Notes: generated by a model not told the origin, from the sequence alone. A stretch of DNA of 64,000 nucleotides from Stenotrophomonas rhizophila (GCF_007667275.1 NZ_VDQT01000001.1:1-64000); one strand, 5' to 3'. Positions 32,718 through 42,590 are shown, numbered from the stretch's first letter. Made by a program: numbers and translations.

Positions 32718-35537
32718 ATGAAAACGATTACAAAGCCGCTGGCCCTGACGGCCGCCATTGCCGTGTCGCTTGCCGCCGTTGCTTCGGCGGCGCCGGCCGT
32801 CGCTGCCGAGGCCTTCACCGTGCTGCGCCTGGAACAGGCGCCTGCGCACCTGGATGCCTCTGCGGTGGCCGCGCAGCTGCAGGCGCTGGACGTGGACGTG
32901 CTGACCATCGACAACGTGGTCCGTGCGGCCGACACGATGGACACCGCGCTGGCGCCGGATCCGCTGGCGGCGTTGGCCGACCAGCTGGGCTACACCTACC
33001 GTTTCGTCAGCGCCGATCCGGCTGCTGCTGAACAGCGCGGCAGCGTGGTGTTGTCGCGGCTGCCGGTGGAAGCCGAATCGGGCGTGGAGGCGCCGGGCCT
33101 GAACTACCTGCGGCTCAACGATGGCCGCCACGTGGTGGCGCTGTATACCCGTGCCCGTGGCGCGGCCGATGCGGCGCCGGTCAAGGCGCTGGTGGACGGC
33201 TCGCGCCTGGGTGCGCCGGCGGTGCTGCTGGGCAGCGATGCGCAGACCGCGACCGGCGCCGGATTCGCTGCGATCGGCAAGAGCGATGGCTACAGCGTTG
33301 GCTTCGAGGCGGCGGCGTCGACGCCGGTCAAGCTGCGCCTGGATGACACGCTGAGCATTACCGGCCAGCGGGTGACGCTGGGGTACACCGCACCGGTCGG
33401 GGGCGATACGCCGTGGATGGACACCGGGCTGGGTGCCGATGCCCGCGCGAAGCTGCTGGTGGCGCGCATGACGGTGGATGAGAAATTCCAGATGCTGCAC
33501 AGCTATTTCGGGCTGGGCAAGGACGGCGGGCCGTTGCCGGAAGGCGCGGTGGGCTCGGCCGGCTTCGTGCCGGGCGTGCCGCGGCTGGGCATTCCGGCCC
33601 AGCAGTCGGCCGATGCCGGCGTGGGCGTGACCAACCCGGGCGGGATCCGCAAGGGCGATATCGCCACGGCGATGCCGTCGGGGCCGTCCACGGCGTCGAC
33701 CTGGAACCCGCAGATCGCGTTCACCGGCGGCGCCACGATGGGCCGCGAGGCCTGGCAGCAGCGCTTCAACATCCTGCTGGCGGGCAGCGTCAACCTGCAG
33801 CGCGATCCGCGCAACGGCCGCAATTTCGAGTATGCCGGTGAAGACCCGCTGCTGGCCGGGCGCCTGGTCGGTGAGTCGATCCGGGGCGTGCAGAGCCAGC
33901 ACGTGATTTCGACCATGAAGCATTTCGCGCTCAACGACATGGAAACCTCGCGCAACTTCCACAGTGCCGAGATCGGCGAGCAGGCGATGCGCGAGTCGGA
34001 CCTGCTGGCGTTCGAGATTGCGCTGGACGAAGGCAAGCCGGGGTCGGTGATGTGTTCGTACAACAGGATCAATGGCACCTACGGCTGCGAACACGATTAC
34101 CTGATGAACCAGGTGCTCAAGCAGGAGTGGAAGTTCCCGGGTTTCGTGATGTCGGACTGGGGCGGCGTGCACAGCGGTTCGAAGGCGGCGCTGGCTGGCC
34201 TGGACCAGCAGTCGGCCGGTGAGGTGTTCGACAAGGCGGTGTACTTCGACCAGCCGCTGCGCCTGGCGGTGGCCGGCGGGGTGGTGCCGCAGGCGCGCCT
34301 GGACGACATGGTGGCGCGGATCCTGCGCACGATGTTCGCGCATGGCAACTTCGACCTGCCGCCACAGCACGTGCCGATCGACGTCGCGGCCGGTTTCGAC
34401 GCTGCGCAGCGCACGGTGGAAGAGGGCAGCGTGCTGCTGCGCAATGAAAGCGCTCTGCTGCCGCTGGGCAGGGACGTGCAGCGCATCGTGATCATCGGCG
34501 GGCACGCGGACAAGGGCGTGATCGGTGGCGGTGGTTCGTCGCACGTGGGGTTCACTGCGCGGGGCACCAATGCGGTGCCGGGCGTGCTGCCGACGACGTG
34601 GCCGGGCCCGGTGATCTTCCATCCGTCGTCGCCGTTGCAGGCGCTGCGTGCGGAGCGCCCGGATGCGAACATCGAGTACGTGGACGGGCGCGACGTGGCG
34701 GCGGCGGCGCGCGCTGCGGCGGCGGCGGACGTGGCGATCGTGTTCGCGACGCAGTGGTCGGCCGAGTCGGTGGATCTGCCGCACATGCAGCTGCCGGACA
34801 ACCAGGATGCGTTGATCGCGGGGGTGGCCAAGGCCAATCCGAAGACGGTGGTGGTGCTGGAAACCAACGGGCCGGTGGAGCTGCCGTGGCTGCAGCAGGT
34901 GCCGGCGATCCTGCAGGCGTGGTACCCGGGCATCCGCGGCGGTGAGGCGATCGCGGCGCTGCTGACCGGCAAGGTCAATCCGTCCGGTCGCCTGCCGGTG
35001 ACCTGGCCGGTGGACGTGTCGCAGTTGCCGCGCCCGCACGTGAACGGGCTGGGCTTCAATCCGAAGCAGAAGCCGGATGACACCATCGATTACAACATCG
35101 AAGGCGCGAACGTGGGCTACAAGTGGTTCGCGGCCAAGGGGCTGACCCCGCAGTTCGCGTTCGGCCACGGTCTGTCGTACACGAGCTTCCAGTACGACAA
35201 CCTGACCTACACGGCGATGGGCCAACGCCTGGTGGCGACGGTGGACGTGCGCAACACGGGCAAGGTGGCCGGGGCGGACGTGGCGCAGCTGTACCTCAAG
35301 CTGCCGGAAGGCAGCGCCACGCCGATCCGCCTGATCGGGTTCCAGAAGGTGATGCTGCAGCCGGGCGAGTCGCGCCGGATCCGGATCGAGGCCGAACCGA
35401 AGGCGATGGCCAGCTTCGATACGGCCGACAAGCAGTGGAAGATCGCCGAAGGTCGGTACGAACTGCAGCTTTCGCGGGCGGCCAACGAGCCGCTGCAGAC
35501 CTCGCCGATGGTGTTGAGCGGTGGTGTGGTGAAGTAA
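32718..35537 (+). CDS. Secreted glycoside hydrolase family 3 with extra N-terminal domain
   Basis: A 939-residue exported beta-glucosidase-type enzyme. After the signal peptide (MKTITKPLALTAAIAVSLAAVASA) come about 190 residues that resemble a degenerate endonuclease/exonuclease/phosphatase fold (RGSVVLSRLPVEAE, HVVALYTRARG, APAVLLGSDAQ) and then the GH3 TIM barrel (MTVDEKFQMLHS onwards), nucleophile Asp480 in VMSDWGG, conserved KH in STMKHFALND, the alpha/beta C-domain and a fibronectin-like end (DVRNTGKVAGADVAQLYL). It would cleave terminal beta-linked glucose or xylose in the periplasm. ATG 32718 gives the best signal peptide; a GTG 15 bases earlier is possible. Confidence 0.88.
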   Translation: MKTITKPLALTAAIAVSLAAVASAAPAVAAEAFTVLRLEQAPAHLDASAVAAQLQALDVDVLTIDNVVRAADTMDTALAPDPLAALADQLGYTYRFVSADPAAAEQRGSVVLSRLPVEAESGVEAPGLNYLRLNDGRHVVALYTRARGAADAAPVKALVDGSRLGAPAVLLGSDAQTATGAGFAAIGKSDGYSVGFEAAASTPVKLRLDDTLSITGQRVTLGYTAPVGGDTPWMDTGLGADARAKLLVARMTVDEKFQMLHSYFGLGKDGGPLPEGAVGSAGFVPGVPRLGIPAQQSADAGVGVTNPGGIRKGDIATAMPSGPSTASTWNPQIAFTGGATMGREAWQQRFNILLAGSVNLQRDPRNGRNFEYAGEDPLLAGRLVGESIRGVQSQHVISTMKHFALNDMETSRNFHSAEIGEQAMRESDLLAFEIALDEGKPGSVMCSYNRINGTYGCEHDYLMNQVLKQEWKFPGFVMSDWGGVHSGSKAALAGLDQQSAGEVFDKAVYFDQPLRLAVAGGVVPQARLDDMVARILRTMFAHGNFDLPPQHVPIDVAAGFDAAQRTVEEGSVLLRNESALLPLGRDVQRIVIIGGHADKGVIGGGGSSHVGFTARGTNAVPGVLPTTWPGPVIFHPSSPLQALRAERPDANIEYVDGRDVAAAARAAAAADVAIVFATQWSAESVDLPHMQLPDNQDALIAGVAKANPKTVVVLETNGPVELPWLQQVPAILQAWYPGIRGGEAIAALLTGKVNPSGRLPVTWPVDVSQLPRPHVNGLGFNPKQKPDDTIDYNIEGANVGYKWFAAKGLTPQFAFGHGLSYTSFQYDNLTYTAMGQRLVATVDVRNTGKVAGADVAQLYLKLPEGSATPIRLIGFQKVMLQPGESRRIRIEAEPKAMASFDTADKQWKIAEGRYELQLSRAANEPLQTSPMVLSGGVVK

Positions 35538-36135
35538 AGCCAGAGCCAGAGCCAGAGCGCCTGTCTGCGGGTTTCTCTGGTTTGGGCCGGCGGGGGCGGG
35601 TCCGCGGGGGACGCTGCAAGTACGTCCATGTAAGCTCAGTCGCCGCTTGCGCGCGTGCGCTGTCCTGCGCACGCGGCAAGACCGGGGTTGGGCTCCTGCC
35701 CAACCCGTCGGGCGTATACGCCCGACCCATGCGGCTCATGCCCCCGCAAACCCACCCCCGCCGACCCTTTGACAATTGGTAGGTGGTCAAAGGAAATCAA
35801 ACGCAACGGCAACGGCAACGGCAACGGCGTTCTTCGGTTGGGTTCATGCGTTACCGCGCTGGGCGGCGATGTCGGCGGTCGTTTGGGAACCGACCCTACC
35901 GCGCATCGCGGTGATCGCCAACGATAGGTACCCGCCGCTTTCATGGAAGGATTCACGGCGCCCCCCGTACCCCCATGCCCGCCGGCCCAAGCCAGGGACG
36001 TCCGCAGATCAGGGCTTTGGCTCTGAAGGCTTTGCTGTAGAAGGCCGTTGGCGGCCAACCAAAGGCACATATCGGGTAGCAGGAAACAGCGCTAGGCTGC
36101 GGGAGTTGCCTGCCATCACCTTCCCGGAGAGAGCC
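35538..36135. other. 600-base intergenic region with repeats and three hairpins
   Basis: It begins with three AGCCAG units (35538-35555). Then three strong stems follow in a row: GCGTGCGC/GCGCACGC (35653-35674), GGGTTGGGC/GCCCAACCC (35685-35706) and the 20-base perfect palindrome GTCGGGCGTATACGCCCGAC (35707-35726). Four CAACGG units occur at 35804-35827. No gene is supported. The hairpins may terminate the GH3 transcript and the right part should hold the promoter of the next gene. Confidence 0.6.
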
Positions 36136-38031
36136 ATGCGTGTTCGTGTCGTGCCTGTGCTGTTGCTGAGCCTGATGGTCGCTGCCAGCGTTTCGGCGCA
36201 GACCGCGCCGATGACGCCGGATATTCCGGCCAAGGGCTTCGTCACCCCCACTGCGGGGTATGACTACGACAAGCGCGAAGTGATGGTTCCCATGCGCGAT
36301 GGGACGAAGCTGTATACGGTGATCGTGGTGCCCAAGGGTGCACGCAACGCGCCCATGCTGCTGACCCGCACGCCGTACGATGCCGCCAACCGTGCCAAGC
36401 GCATGGATTCGCCGCACATGCGCGACATCCTTCCGCAGGGCGATGAAGTGTTCGTCGATGCCGGCTATATCCGCGTGTTCCAGGATATCCGCGGCAAGTA
36501 CGGTTCAGAAGGCGATTACGTGATGACCCGGCCGCTGCGCGGCCCGCTCAACGCCACCAAGGTGGACCATGCCACCGATGCGTGGGACACCATCGACTGG
36601 CTGGTCAAGCATGTGCCCGAAAGCAACGGCAAGGTGGGCATGCTCGGCTCTTCGTACGAAGGCTTCACCGTGGTCATGGCGCTGACCAACCCGCACCCCG
36701 CACTCAAGGTGGCCGCCCCGCAGAGCCCGATGATCGATGGCTGGATGGGCGATGACTGGCTCAACTACGGCGCCTTCCGCCAGGTCAACTTCGGCTACTT
36801 CACCGGCCAGCTGGCCAAGCGCGGCAAGGGCCCGGCCATTCCCAGCCAGGGCTACGACGACTACACCACCTTCCTGCGTGCCGGTTCGGCCGGTGACTAT
36901 GCCAAGGCCAATGGCCTGGAACAGCTGCCGTGGTGGCACAAGCTGGTCGAGCACCCGGCCTACGACGCGTTCTGGCAGGAACAGGCGCTGGACAAGCGCA
37001 TGGCCAGCACCCCGCTCAAGGTGCCCACCATGTGGCTGCAGGGCCTGTGGGACCAGGAGGACATGTGGGGCGCGGTGCACAGCTACGCCGCGATGGAGCC
37101 GCGTGACACCGGCAATACGCTCAACTATCTGGTCATGGGCCCGTGGCGGCACAGCCAGGTCAACTACGACGGCAGCAGCCTGGGCGCCCTGAAGTTCGAT
37201 GGCGATACCGCACTGCAGTTCCGTCGTGACGTGCTCAAGCCGTTCTTCGACCAGTACCTCGTCGATGGCGCGGCCAAGGCCGATACCCCGCCGGTCTTGA
37301 TCTACAACACCGGCGAAAACCACTGGGACAGACTGCAGCAGTGGCCGCGAACCGCTGCCCAGACCCGGCCGCTGTACCTGCGCGCCGGCGGCAAGCTCTC
37401 GTTCGAGGCGCCGCAGGCGGGGGAGGCCACGTACGAAGCCTACGTATCCGACCCCGCCAAGCCGGTCCCGTTCGCGCCGCGTCCGGTGCGCTTCGCCGAC
37501 CGCGACATGTGGACCAGCTGGCTGGTCAAGGACCAGCGCTTCGTCGATGGCCGCCCCGACGTGCTCACCTTCATCAGCGAGCCGCTCACCGCGCCGCTGC
37601 GGATCGGTGGCGCGCCGCAGGTCAACCTGCAGGCGGCCACCAGCGGCAGCGACAGCGACTGGGTGGTGAAGCTGATCGACGTATATCCCGACCAAGTACC
37701 GTCCACCCCGGAAATGGGCGGCTACGAACTGGCGGTGTCGATGGCGATCTTCCGCGGCCGCTACCGCGAAAGCTTCAGCGAACCGAAGGCGATCACCGCC
37801 AACCAGGTGCTCGACTACAGATTCGGCCTGCCCACCGCCAACCACGTCTTCCAGCCCGGTCACCGTGTGATGGTGCAGGTCCAGTCCAGCCTGTTCCCGC
37901 TGTACGACCGCAACCCGCAGACCTTCGTGCCCAACATCTACCTGGCCAAGCCGGGTGATTACCAGAAGGCGACCCAGCAGGTGTGGCATGCACCGGGGCA
38001 GGCCAGTTTCATTTCGCTGCCGGTGTATTGA
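36136..38031 (+). CDS. Alpha-amino-acid ester hydrolase (CocE/NonD family)
   Basis: A 631-residue secreted serine hydrolase that cleaves or makes alpha-amino acid esters and beta-lactam side-chain amides. It has a signal peptide (SLMVAASVSAQ), an alpha/beta-hydrolase core with nucleophile Ser173 in LGSSYEGF, catalytic Asp in GLWDQEDMWG, His in GPWRHSQVNYDG, and the C-terminal jelly-roll of X-Pro dipeptidyl-peptidase-like enzymes. The Glu-Asp pair after the catalytic Asp, together with GDDW, forms the carboxylate cluster that binds the substrate amino group in the X. citri enzyme, so this is a specific match and not only a CocE relative. GGAGAGAGCC precedes the ATG. Confidence 0.9.
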   Translation: MRVRVVPVLLLSLMVAASVSAQTAPMTPDIPAKGFVTPTAGYDYDKREVMVPMRDGTKLYTVIVVPKGARNAPMLLTRTPYDAANRAKRMDSPHMRDILPQGDEVFVDAGYIRVFQDIRGKYGSEGDYVMTRPLRGPLNATKVDHATDAWDTIDWLVKHVPESNGKVGMLGSSYEGFTVVMALTNPHPALKVAAPQSPMIDGWMGDDWLNYGAFRQVNFGYFTGQLAKRGKGPAIPSQGYDDYTTFLRAGSAGDYAKANGLEQLPWWHKLVEHPAYDAFWQEQALDKRMASTPLKVPTMWLQGLWDQEDMWGAVHSYAAMEPRDTGNTLNYLVMGPWRHSQVNYDGSSLGALKFDGDTALQFRRDVLKPFFDQYLVDGAAKADTPPVLIYNTGENHWDRLQQWPRTAAQTRPLYLRAGGKLSFEAPQAGEATYEAYVSDPAKPVPFAPRPVRFADRDMWTSWLVKDQRFVDGRPDVLTFISEPLTAPLRIGGAPQVNLQAATSGSDSDWVVKLIDVYPDQVPSTPEMGGYELAVSMAIFRGRYRESFSEPKAITANQVLDYRFGLPTANHVFQPGHRVMVQVQSSLFPLYDRNPQTFVPNIYLAKPGDYQKATQQVWHAPGQASFISLPVY

Positions 38032-38038
38032 TGGGCGG

Positions 38039-38061
38039 AGCCGGGCAGAGCCCGGCTCTAC
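38039..38061 (-). repeat. SMAG-type REP hairpin
   Basis: AGCCGGGCAGAGCCCGGCTCTAC in the 43-base gap between two convergent genes; it may help to end both transcripts. Confidence 0.8.
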
Positions 38062-38074
38062 GGCGTGTCAGGGC

Positions 38075-39169
38075 TCAGCCCGACACGCTGGGGTAGTCGA
38101 TGTAGCCCTTGGCGCCGCCGCCGTACAGGGTGTCCGGGTCCAGCTCGGACAATTCCACGCCCAGGCGCAGGCGTTCGACCAGGTCCGGGTTGGCGATGAA
38201 GGCGCGGCCGAACGCGATCATGTCCGCGTAGCCCGACGCCACCGCCTGCTCGGCACTGTCCTTGTCGTAGCCGTTATTGGCGATCCACGGGCCGCGGAAC
38301 TTCGCCCGCAGCGCCGCATAGTCGAACGGAATGTTGTCGCGCGGCCCGCCGGTGGCGCCTTCGATCACGTGCACGAAGGCCAGCCCACCGATCGCATCGA
38401 GGCGCTCGACCGCGCGTTCGAACAGCGGCTGCGGGTTGGAGTCGTGCGCATCGCCGGCCGGGGTTACCGGCGACAGGCGCACGCCGGTGCGATCGGCACC
38501 GATCTCCGCCGCAATCGCACGCACCACCTCGTCGAGCAGGCGGGTGCGGTTCTCGATGCTGCCACCGTAGTCGTCGGTGCGCAGGTTGCTGCCATCGCGC
38601 AGGAACTGGTCGATCAGGTAGCCGTTGGCCGCATGCACTTCCACGCCATCGAAGCCGGCGGTGATCGCATTGCGTGCGGCCTGCCGGTAGTCCTGGACCA
38701 GCGCCGGGATCTCTTCCAGGCGCAGCGCCCGCGGCCCGGAAACATCTTCGAAGCCCTTGGCGGTGAAGGTCTTGCTGTTGGCGCGCAGCGCGCTGGGCGC
38801 CACCGGCACTTCACCCTCGGGCAGCAGGCTGGTGTGCGAGATGCGGCCGACGTGCCAGAGCTGCAGCACGATGCGGCCGCCGCGGGCGTGCACGGCGTCG
38901 GTGACCTTGCGCCAGGCATCGATCTGCTCCTGGCTGTAGATCCCGGGCGTATCCAGGTAACCCTGGCCGAGCGGGCTGATCTGGGTCGCTTCGGCGATGA
39001 TCAGGCCGGCGCTTGCGCGCTGCTCGTAATACTGGACGGCGAGCGGATTGGGCACGCGTCCGTCGATGGCGCGGTTGCGGGTGAGCGGTGCCATCGCGAT
39101 GCGGTTGCCGACATCGATGGCGCCGAGCCGGGTGGGAGTGAACAGCGTGCCGTCAGGAGACTGGGTCAT
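38075..39169 (-). CDS. Old yellow enzyme family alkene reductase
   Basis: A 364-residue FMN-dependent NAD(P)H ene-reductase of the NemA/OYE group. It has the FMN-binding N-terminus (LFTPTRLGAIDVGNRIAMAPLTRNRA), HVGRISH, the substrate His/Asn pair and Tyr in GVEVHAANGYLIDQFL, and the phosphate-binding segment MIAFGRAFIANPDLVERL. It would reduce activated C=C bonds or nitro compounds in the cytoplasm. Divergent from an SDR gene, which suggests a shared promoter region. Confidence 0.92.
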   Translation of the reverse strand: MTQSPDGTLFTPTRLGAIDVGNRIAMAPLTRNRAIDGRVPNPLAVQYYEQRASAGLIIAEATQISPLGQGYLDTPGIYSQEQIDAWRKVTDAVHARGGRIVLQLWHVGRISHTSLLPEGEVPVAPSALRANSKTFTAKGFEDVSGPRALRLEEIPALVQDYRQAARNAITAGFDGVEVHAANGYLIDQFLRDGSNLRTDDYGGSIENRTRLLDEVVRAIAAEIGADRTGVRLSPVTPAGDAHDSNPQPLFERAVERLDAIGGLAFVHVIEGATGGPRDNIPFDYAALRAKFRGPWIANNGYDKDSAEQAVASGYADMIAFGRAFIANPDLVERLRLGVELSELDPDTLYGGGAKGYIDYPSVSG

Positions 39170-39331
39170 GTGCGATGCCTTGGGGAAGGGGAGGTCGTGC
39201 AGGGGATACGACACCCAGCATAGGCCGGGGTGCGTTGCAGCGATGGGAAGGATTGTTGCGGGGTGCTGTGTGCACGTTGCGTAACGCAGACCAGGCGTAG
39301 CGTAGGTGCGAACCCAAGCAGAGGCAGTGCA

Positions 39332-40090
39332 ATGATCGATTACCAACTCAAGGGCAAGGTCGCCATCGTCACCGGGGGCGTGTCGGGCATCGGCCTGGCC
39401 GTGGCCGAACTGCTGGCCGATTCCGGTGCGGCCGTGGCGGTCTGGGACCTCAAAGACGACGCGGTACAGAAGACGGTCGAGGCGATCCGTGGCAAGGGCG
39501 TCAAGGCCATCGGCATCGCGTTGGACGTAACCGATGAAGCGGCAGTGGAAGCCGCCGTGCAGCGCACCGTGCAGGAACTGGGTGGGCTGGATATCGCGGT
39601 CAACAACGCCGGCATCGGTGGCCCGTCGGCGAGCAGTGGGGACTATCCGGTCGATGGCTGGAAGCGCGTCATCGACGTCAACCTCAACAGCGTGTTCCTG
39701 TGCCAGCGGGCGCAGATCCAGGCGCTGCGCAAGGCCGGCAAGGGCGGCAGCATCATCAACATGGCCTCGATCCTGGGCCAGGTCGGTTTCCCCAATTCGG
39801 CCGCCTACGTGGCCGCCAAGCACGGCGTGGTCGGGCTCACCCAGACGGCGGCGTGGGAACATGCCGGCGACAACATCCGGGTGAATGCAGTCGGGCCGGG
39901 CTTCATCGCCACGCCGCTGCTGGACAAGATGGACCCGGCGGTGCGCAAGGCGCTGGAAGCCAAGCATGCGCTGAACCGACTGGGCAAGGCGGAGGAGGTC
40001 GCCGCGCTGGTGGCCTGGCTGGCCAGCAGCGATGCGTCGTTTGCCACCGGCACGTATTACGCCATCGACGGCGGCTACCTGGCCCAGTGA
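39332..40090 (+). CDS. Short-chain dehydrogenase/reductase
   Basis: A 252-residue classical SDR: TGGVSGIG cofactor motif, Asp in VWDLKD (which favours NAD), NNAGIGG, catalytic Ser in INMASILG and YVAAK. C-terminal DGGYLAQ is typical. The substrate is unknown. Divergent from the alkene reductase gene. Confidence 0.9.
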   Translation: MIDYQLKGKVAIVTGGVSGIGLAVAELLADSGAAVAVWDLKDDAVQKTVEAIRGKGVKAIGIALDVTDEAAVEAAVQRTVQELGGLDIAVNNAGIGGPSASSGDYPVDGWKRVIDVNLNSVFLCQRAQIQALRKAGKGGSIINMASILGQVGFPNSAAYVAAKHGVVGLTQTAAWEHAGDNIRVNAVGPGFIATPLLDKMDPAVRKALEAKHALNRLGKAEEVAALVAWLASSDASFATGTYYAIDGGYLAQ

Positions 40091-40175
40091 TGGTGTGCAC
40101 GCCGCGCTCACAAGCACTTTCACGGCGCTCCCACATCGCCCACGCAACGCTCTGTTCACCTTTGAGGAGTGCGTG

Positions 40176-40634
40176 ATGGGACTGGAACAAGATCTGTCGA
40201 TTCTGCTGCGCATCGCCGCCGCGATGCTGTTTGGTGGCGTGCTCGGCATCGAGCGCGAGTTGGGCAAGCATGCGGCCGGCCTGCGTACGCACATGCTGAT
40301 CGCCGGTGCCGCGGCGTTGATCGTGGGCCTGGGCGACAGCATCGCCGAACACTTCCAGCAGGAACGCTACCGCGACCTGCTGCAGGTGGACCCGGTGCGT
40401 TTGATCGAGGCGGTGGTGGCGTGCGTGGGCTTCGTTGCCGCCGGTACCATCCTGCGCGGCAACCGCGACGACGAAGTCAGCGGCCTGACCACAGCCAGTT
40501 CGCTGATCATGGCTGCAGCGATCGGCATCGCCGTGGGCATCGGGGAGTACGTGATCGCCATCGGGGTGAGCGTGCTGTGCGTGATCGTACTGACAGTGTT
40601 CCGTCGGCTGGCCAAGAAACTGGAGTCCACATGA
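40176..40634 (+). CDS. MgtC/SapB-family membrane protein
   Basis: A 152-residue protein with the MgtC N-terminal domain: four to five helices with LLRIAAAMLFGGVLGIERE, HAAGLRTHMLIAGAAALI and AGTILRG. It lacks the C-terminal ACT-like domain of Salmonella MgtC, so it is the short SapB type. Its role may be magnesium or acid adaptation, or inhibition of ATP synthase as for MgtC, but this is not shown. GAGGAG precedes the ATG. The stop overlaps the next start (ATGA). Confidence 0.88.
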   Translation: MGLEQDLSILLRIAAAMLFGGVLGIERELGKHAAGLRTHMLIAGAAALIVGLGDSIAEHFQQERYRDLLQVDPVRLIEAVVACVGFVAAGTILRGNRDDEVSGLTTASSLIMAAAIGIAVGIGEYVIAIGVSVLCVIVLTVFRRLAKKLEST

Positions 40635-41065
40635 GCAGCGAACGTCCCTTCGAGCTGCAGCGGATCGACCACCTGGTGCTGCGCGTGCAGGACCTGGAGC
40701 GGTCGGTCGCGTTTTACCGCGATGTCCTCGGCTGCAGCGTGGCCCGGGAACGCCCTTCGCTGGGCATGGTGCACCTGCATGCCGGTGCGTCGATGATCGA
40801 CCTGATCGCGGTGGACGGTTCGCTGGGCCGTCGCGGCGGCCCCGCCGCCGGCACCCAGGGCCGCAACCTGGAACACCTGTGCCTGCGCATCGAGCCGTTC
40901 GACGAGTCCCACCTGCGCGAACACCTGCAGATGCACGGCGTTGCCGTGGACGGTGAGGTGTCCAGCAACCTGGGCGCGGAAGGCGACGGGCGATCGCTGT
41001 ACCTGCGCGACCCGGACGGCAACGGGGTCGAACTGAAGGGCCCCTCCACGCCCTGCGGCTGCTAG
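40631..41065 (+). CDS. VOC-family dioxygenase-like protein
   Basis: A 144-residue VOC domain: FELQRIDHLVLRVQDLERSVAFYRDVLGC, then NLEHLCLRIEPFDESHLREHL and SLYLRDPDGNGVELKGP. Metal ligands His (RIDHLVL), His (EHLC) and Glu (VELKG) are all present, so it can bind metal like virulence-protein STM3117-type members. Coupled to mgtC by a four-base overlap, a pairing that suggests a joint function. Confidence 0.85.
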   Translation: MSSERPFELQRIDHLVLRVQDLERSVAFYRDVLGCSVARERPSLGMVHLHAGASMIDLIAVDGSLGRRGGPAAGTQGRNLEHLCLRIEPFDESHLREHLQMHGVAVDGEVSSNLGAEGDGRSLYLRDPDGNGVELKGPSTPCGC

Positions 41066-41126
41066 GGGCACCGTTCAATCTTTGGTCTAATGGGCGGACG
41101 GCGCATGTCTCCGCCATGGTTGGACC

Positions 41127-42260
41127 ATGATCATTTCCGCTTCCACCGACTATCGCGCGGCCGCGCAACGCCGGCTGCCGCCTTTCCTGTTCCACTACAT
41201 CGACGGCGGCGCCTACGCCGAACACACGCTTCGGCGCAACGTCGCCGACCTGGCCGACATCGCGCTGCGCCAGCGCGTGCTGCGCGACATGTCCGAGCTG
41301 AGCCTGGAGGCCGAGCTGCTCGGCGAGCGGATGGCGATGCCGGTGGCGCTGGGCCCGGTCGGCCTGACTGGCATGTACGCGCGGCGCGGTGAAGTGCAGG
41401 CGGCGCGGGCGGCGGCCAGTCGCGGCATTCCCTTCACCCTGTCCACGGTGTCGGTGTGCCCGATCGAAGAGGTGGCACCGGCAGTCGACCGCCCGATGTG
41501 GTTCCAGCTGTACGTGCTCAGGGATCGCGGCTTCATGCGCCATGCGCTGGAGCGGGCAAAGGCCGCCGGGGTGACCACGCTGGTGTTCACGGTGGACATG
41601 CCGGTGCCGGGGGCGCGCTACCGCGATGCGCATTCGGGCATGAGCGGCCCCCACGCCGGGATGCGGCGCCTGCTGCAGGCGGCGACCCATCCGCGCTGGG
41701 CGTGGGACGTGGGCCTGCGCGGGCGCCCGCATGACCTGGGCAACATCTCCACCTATCGTGGCAGCCCCACCGGCCTGGCCGACTACATCGGCTGGCTGGG
41801 CAGCAATTTCGATCCATCGATCTCGTGGAAGGACCTGGAGTGGATCCGCGAGTTCTGGAGCGGGCCGATGGTGATCAAGGGCATCCTTGACCCTGCGGAC
41901 GCGCGTGATGCGGTGCGCTTCGGTGCCGACGGCATCGTGGTGTCCAACCACGGAGGTCGCCAGCTGGACGGGGTGCTGTCCACCGCACGGGCGCTGCCGG
42001 CGATTGCCGACGCGGTCAAGGGCGAGGTGGAGATCCTGGCCGACTCCGGCATCCGCAGCGGGCTGGACGTGGTGCGGATGTTGGCGCTGGGTGCCGACGG
42101 CGTGCTGCTGGGGCGCGCGTTCGTCTACGCGCTGGCCGCCCAGGGCGGGGCCGGGGTCGGCAACCTGCTGGACCTGATGGCGAAGGAAATGCGCGTAGCG
42201 ATGACCCTGATCGGCGCCCGCAGGCTGGCCGACATCAACGCGGATGCACTGGCGCTGTGA
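41127..42260 (+). CDS. lldD: L-lactate dehydrogenase, FMN-dependent
   Basis: A 377-residue alpha-hydroxy-acid oxidase that oxidises L-lactate to pyruvate at the inner membrane and passes electrons to quinone. It matches LldD: N-terminal [35 protein letters not shown] residues, [27 protein letters not shown] and the catalytic His/Arg in [11 protein letters not shown]. It is not next to lldP or lldR here. Confidence 0.93.
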   Translation: MIISASTDYRAAAQRRLPPFLFHYIDGGAYAEHTLRRNVADLADIALRQRVLRDMSELSLEAELLGERMAMPVALGPVGLTGMYARRGEVQAARAAASRGIPFTLSTVSVCPIEEVAPAVDRPMWFQLYVLRDRGFMRHALERAKAAGVTTLVFTVDMPVPGARYRDAHSGMSGPHAGMRRLLQAATHPRWAWDVGLRGRPHDLGNISTYRGSPTGLADYIGWLGSNFDPSISWKDLEWIREFWSGPMVIKGILDPADARDAVRFGADGIVVSNHGGRQLDGVLSTARALPAIADAVKGEVEILADSGIRSGLDVVRMLALGADGVLLGRAFVYALAAQGGAGVGNLLDLMAKEMRVAMTLIGARRLADINADALAL

Positions 42261-42287
42261 TGCGGTGGCGCCGGGCCGGGCCCGGCA

Positions 42288-42590
42288 TTACCCGCATTGG
42301 ACCGACGTGATGATGTTGTCCTTGTCGATGTACACGCGCAGGCGGTCCGGGCGATGGTCGCGGCTGGTGATGGTTTCGGGCCCGATCGGGTTGATCAGTC
42401 CGGCGCCGCTCTGCTTGAGCAGGGCGCGCATGGTGGCTTCGTCGGCAGGCTTGCCGACGGCCCAGGCCAGCGGTGCGGCCGTGCACTGGCCGCTGCCGGT
42501 GATCTCCGGGCCCGGCGAGGCGGCGCAGGCGGACAGGGCCAGGGTGGCAAGCGCCACCAGCGGAACCAGAATGCGCGGACGGAAGGTCAT
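42288..42590 (-). CDS. I78-family peptidase inhibitor lipoprotein
   Basis: A 100-residue small lipoprotein (ATLALSAC lipobox) with the I78 inhibitor fold: WAVGKPADEATMRALLKQSGAG, IRPIGP-like LINPIGP and the C-terminal RLRVYIDKDNIITSVQCG. Two cysteines in the mature domain (GQC and VQC) may form a disulfide. It would inhibit serine proteases in the periplasm. The start ATG 42590 begins the signal peptide. Confidence 0.85.
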   Translation of the reverse strand: MTFRPRILVPLVALATLALSACAASPGPEITGSGQCTAAPLAWAVGKPADEATMRALLKQSGAGLINPIGPETITSRDHRPDRLRVYIDKDNIITSVQCG

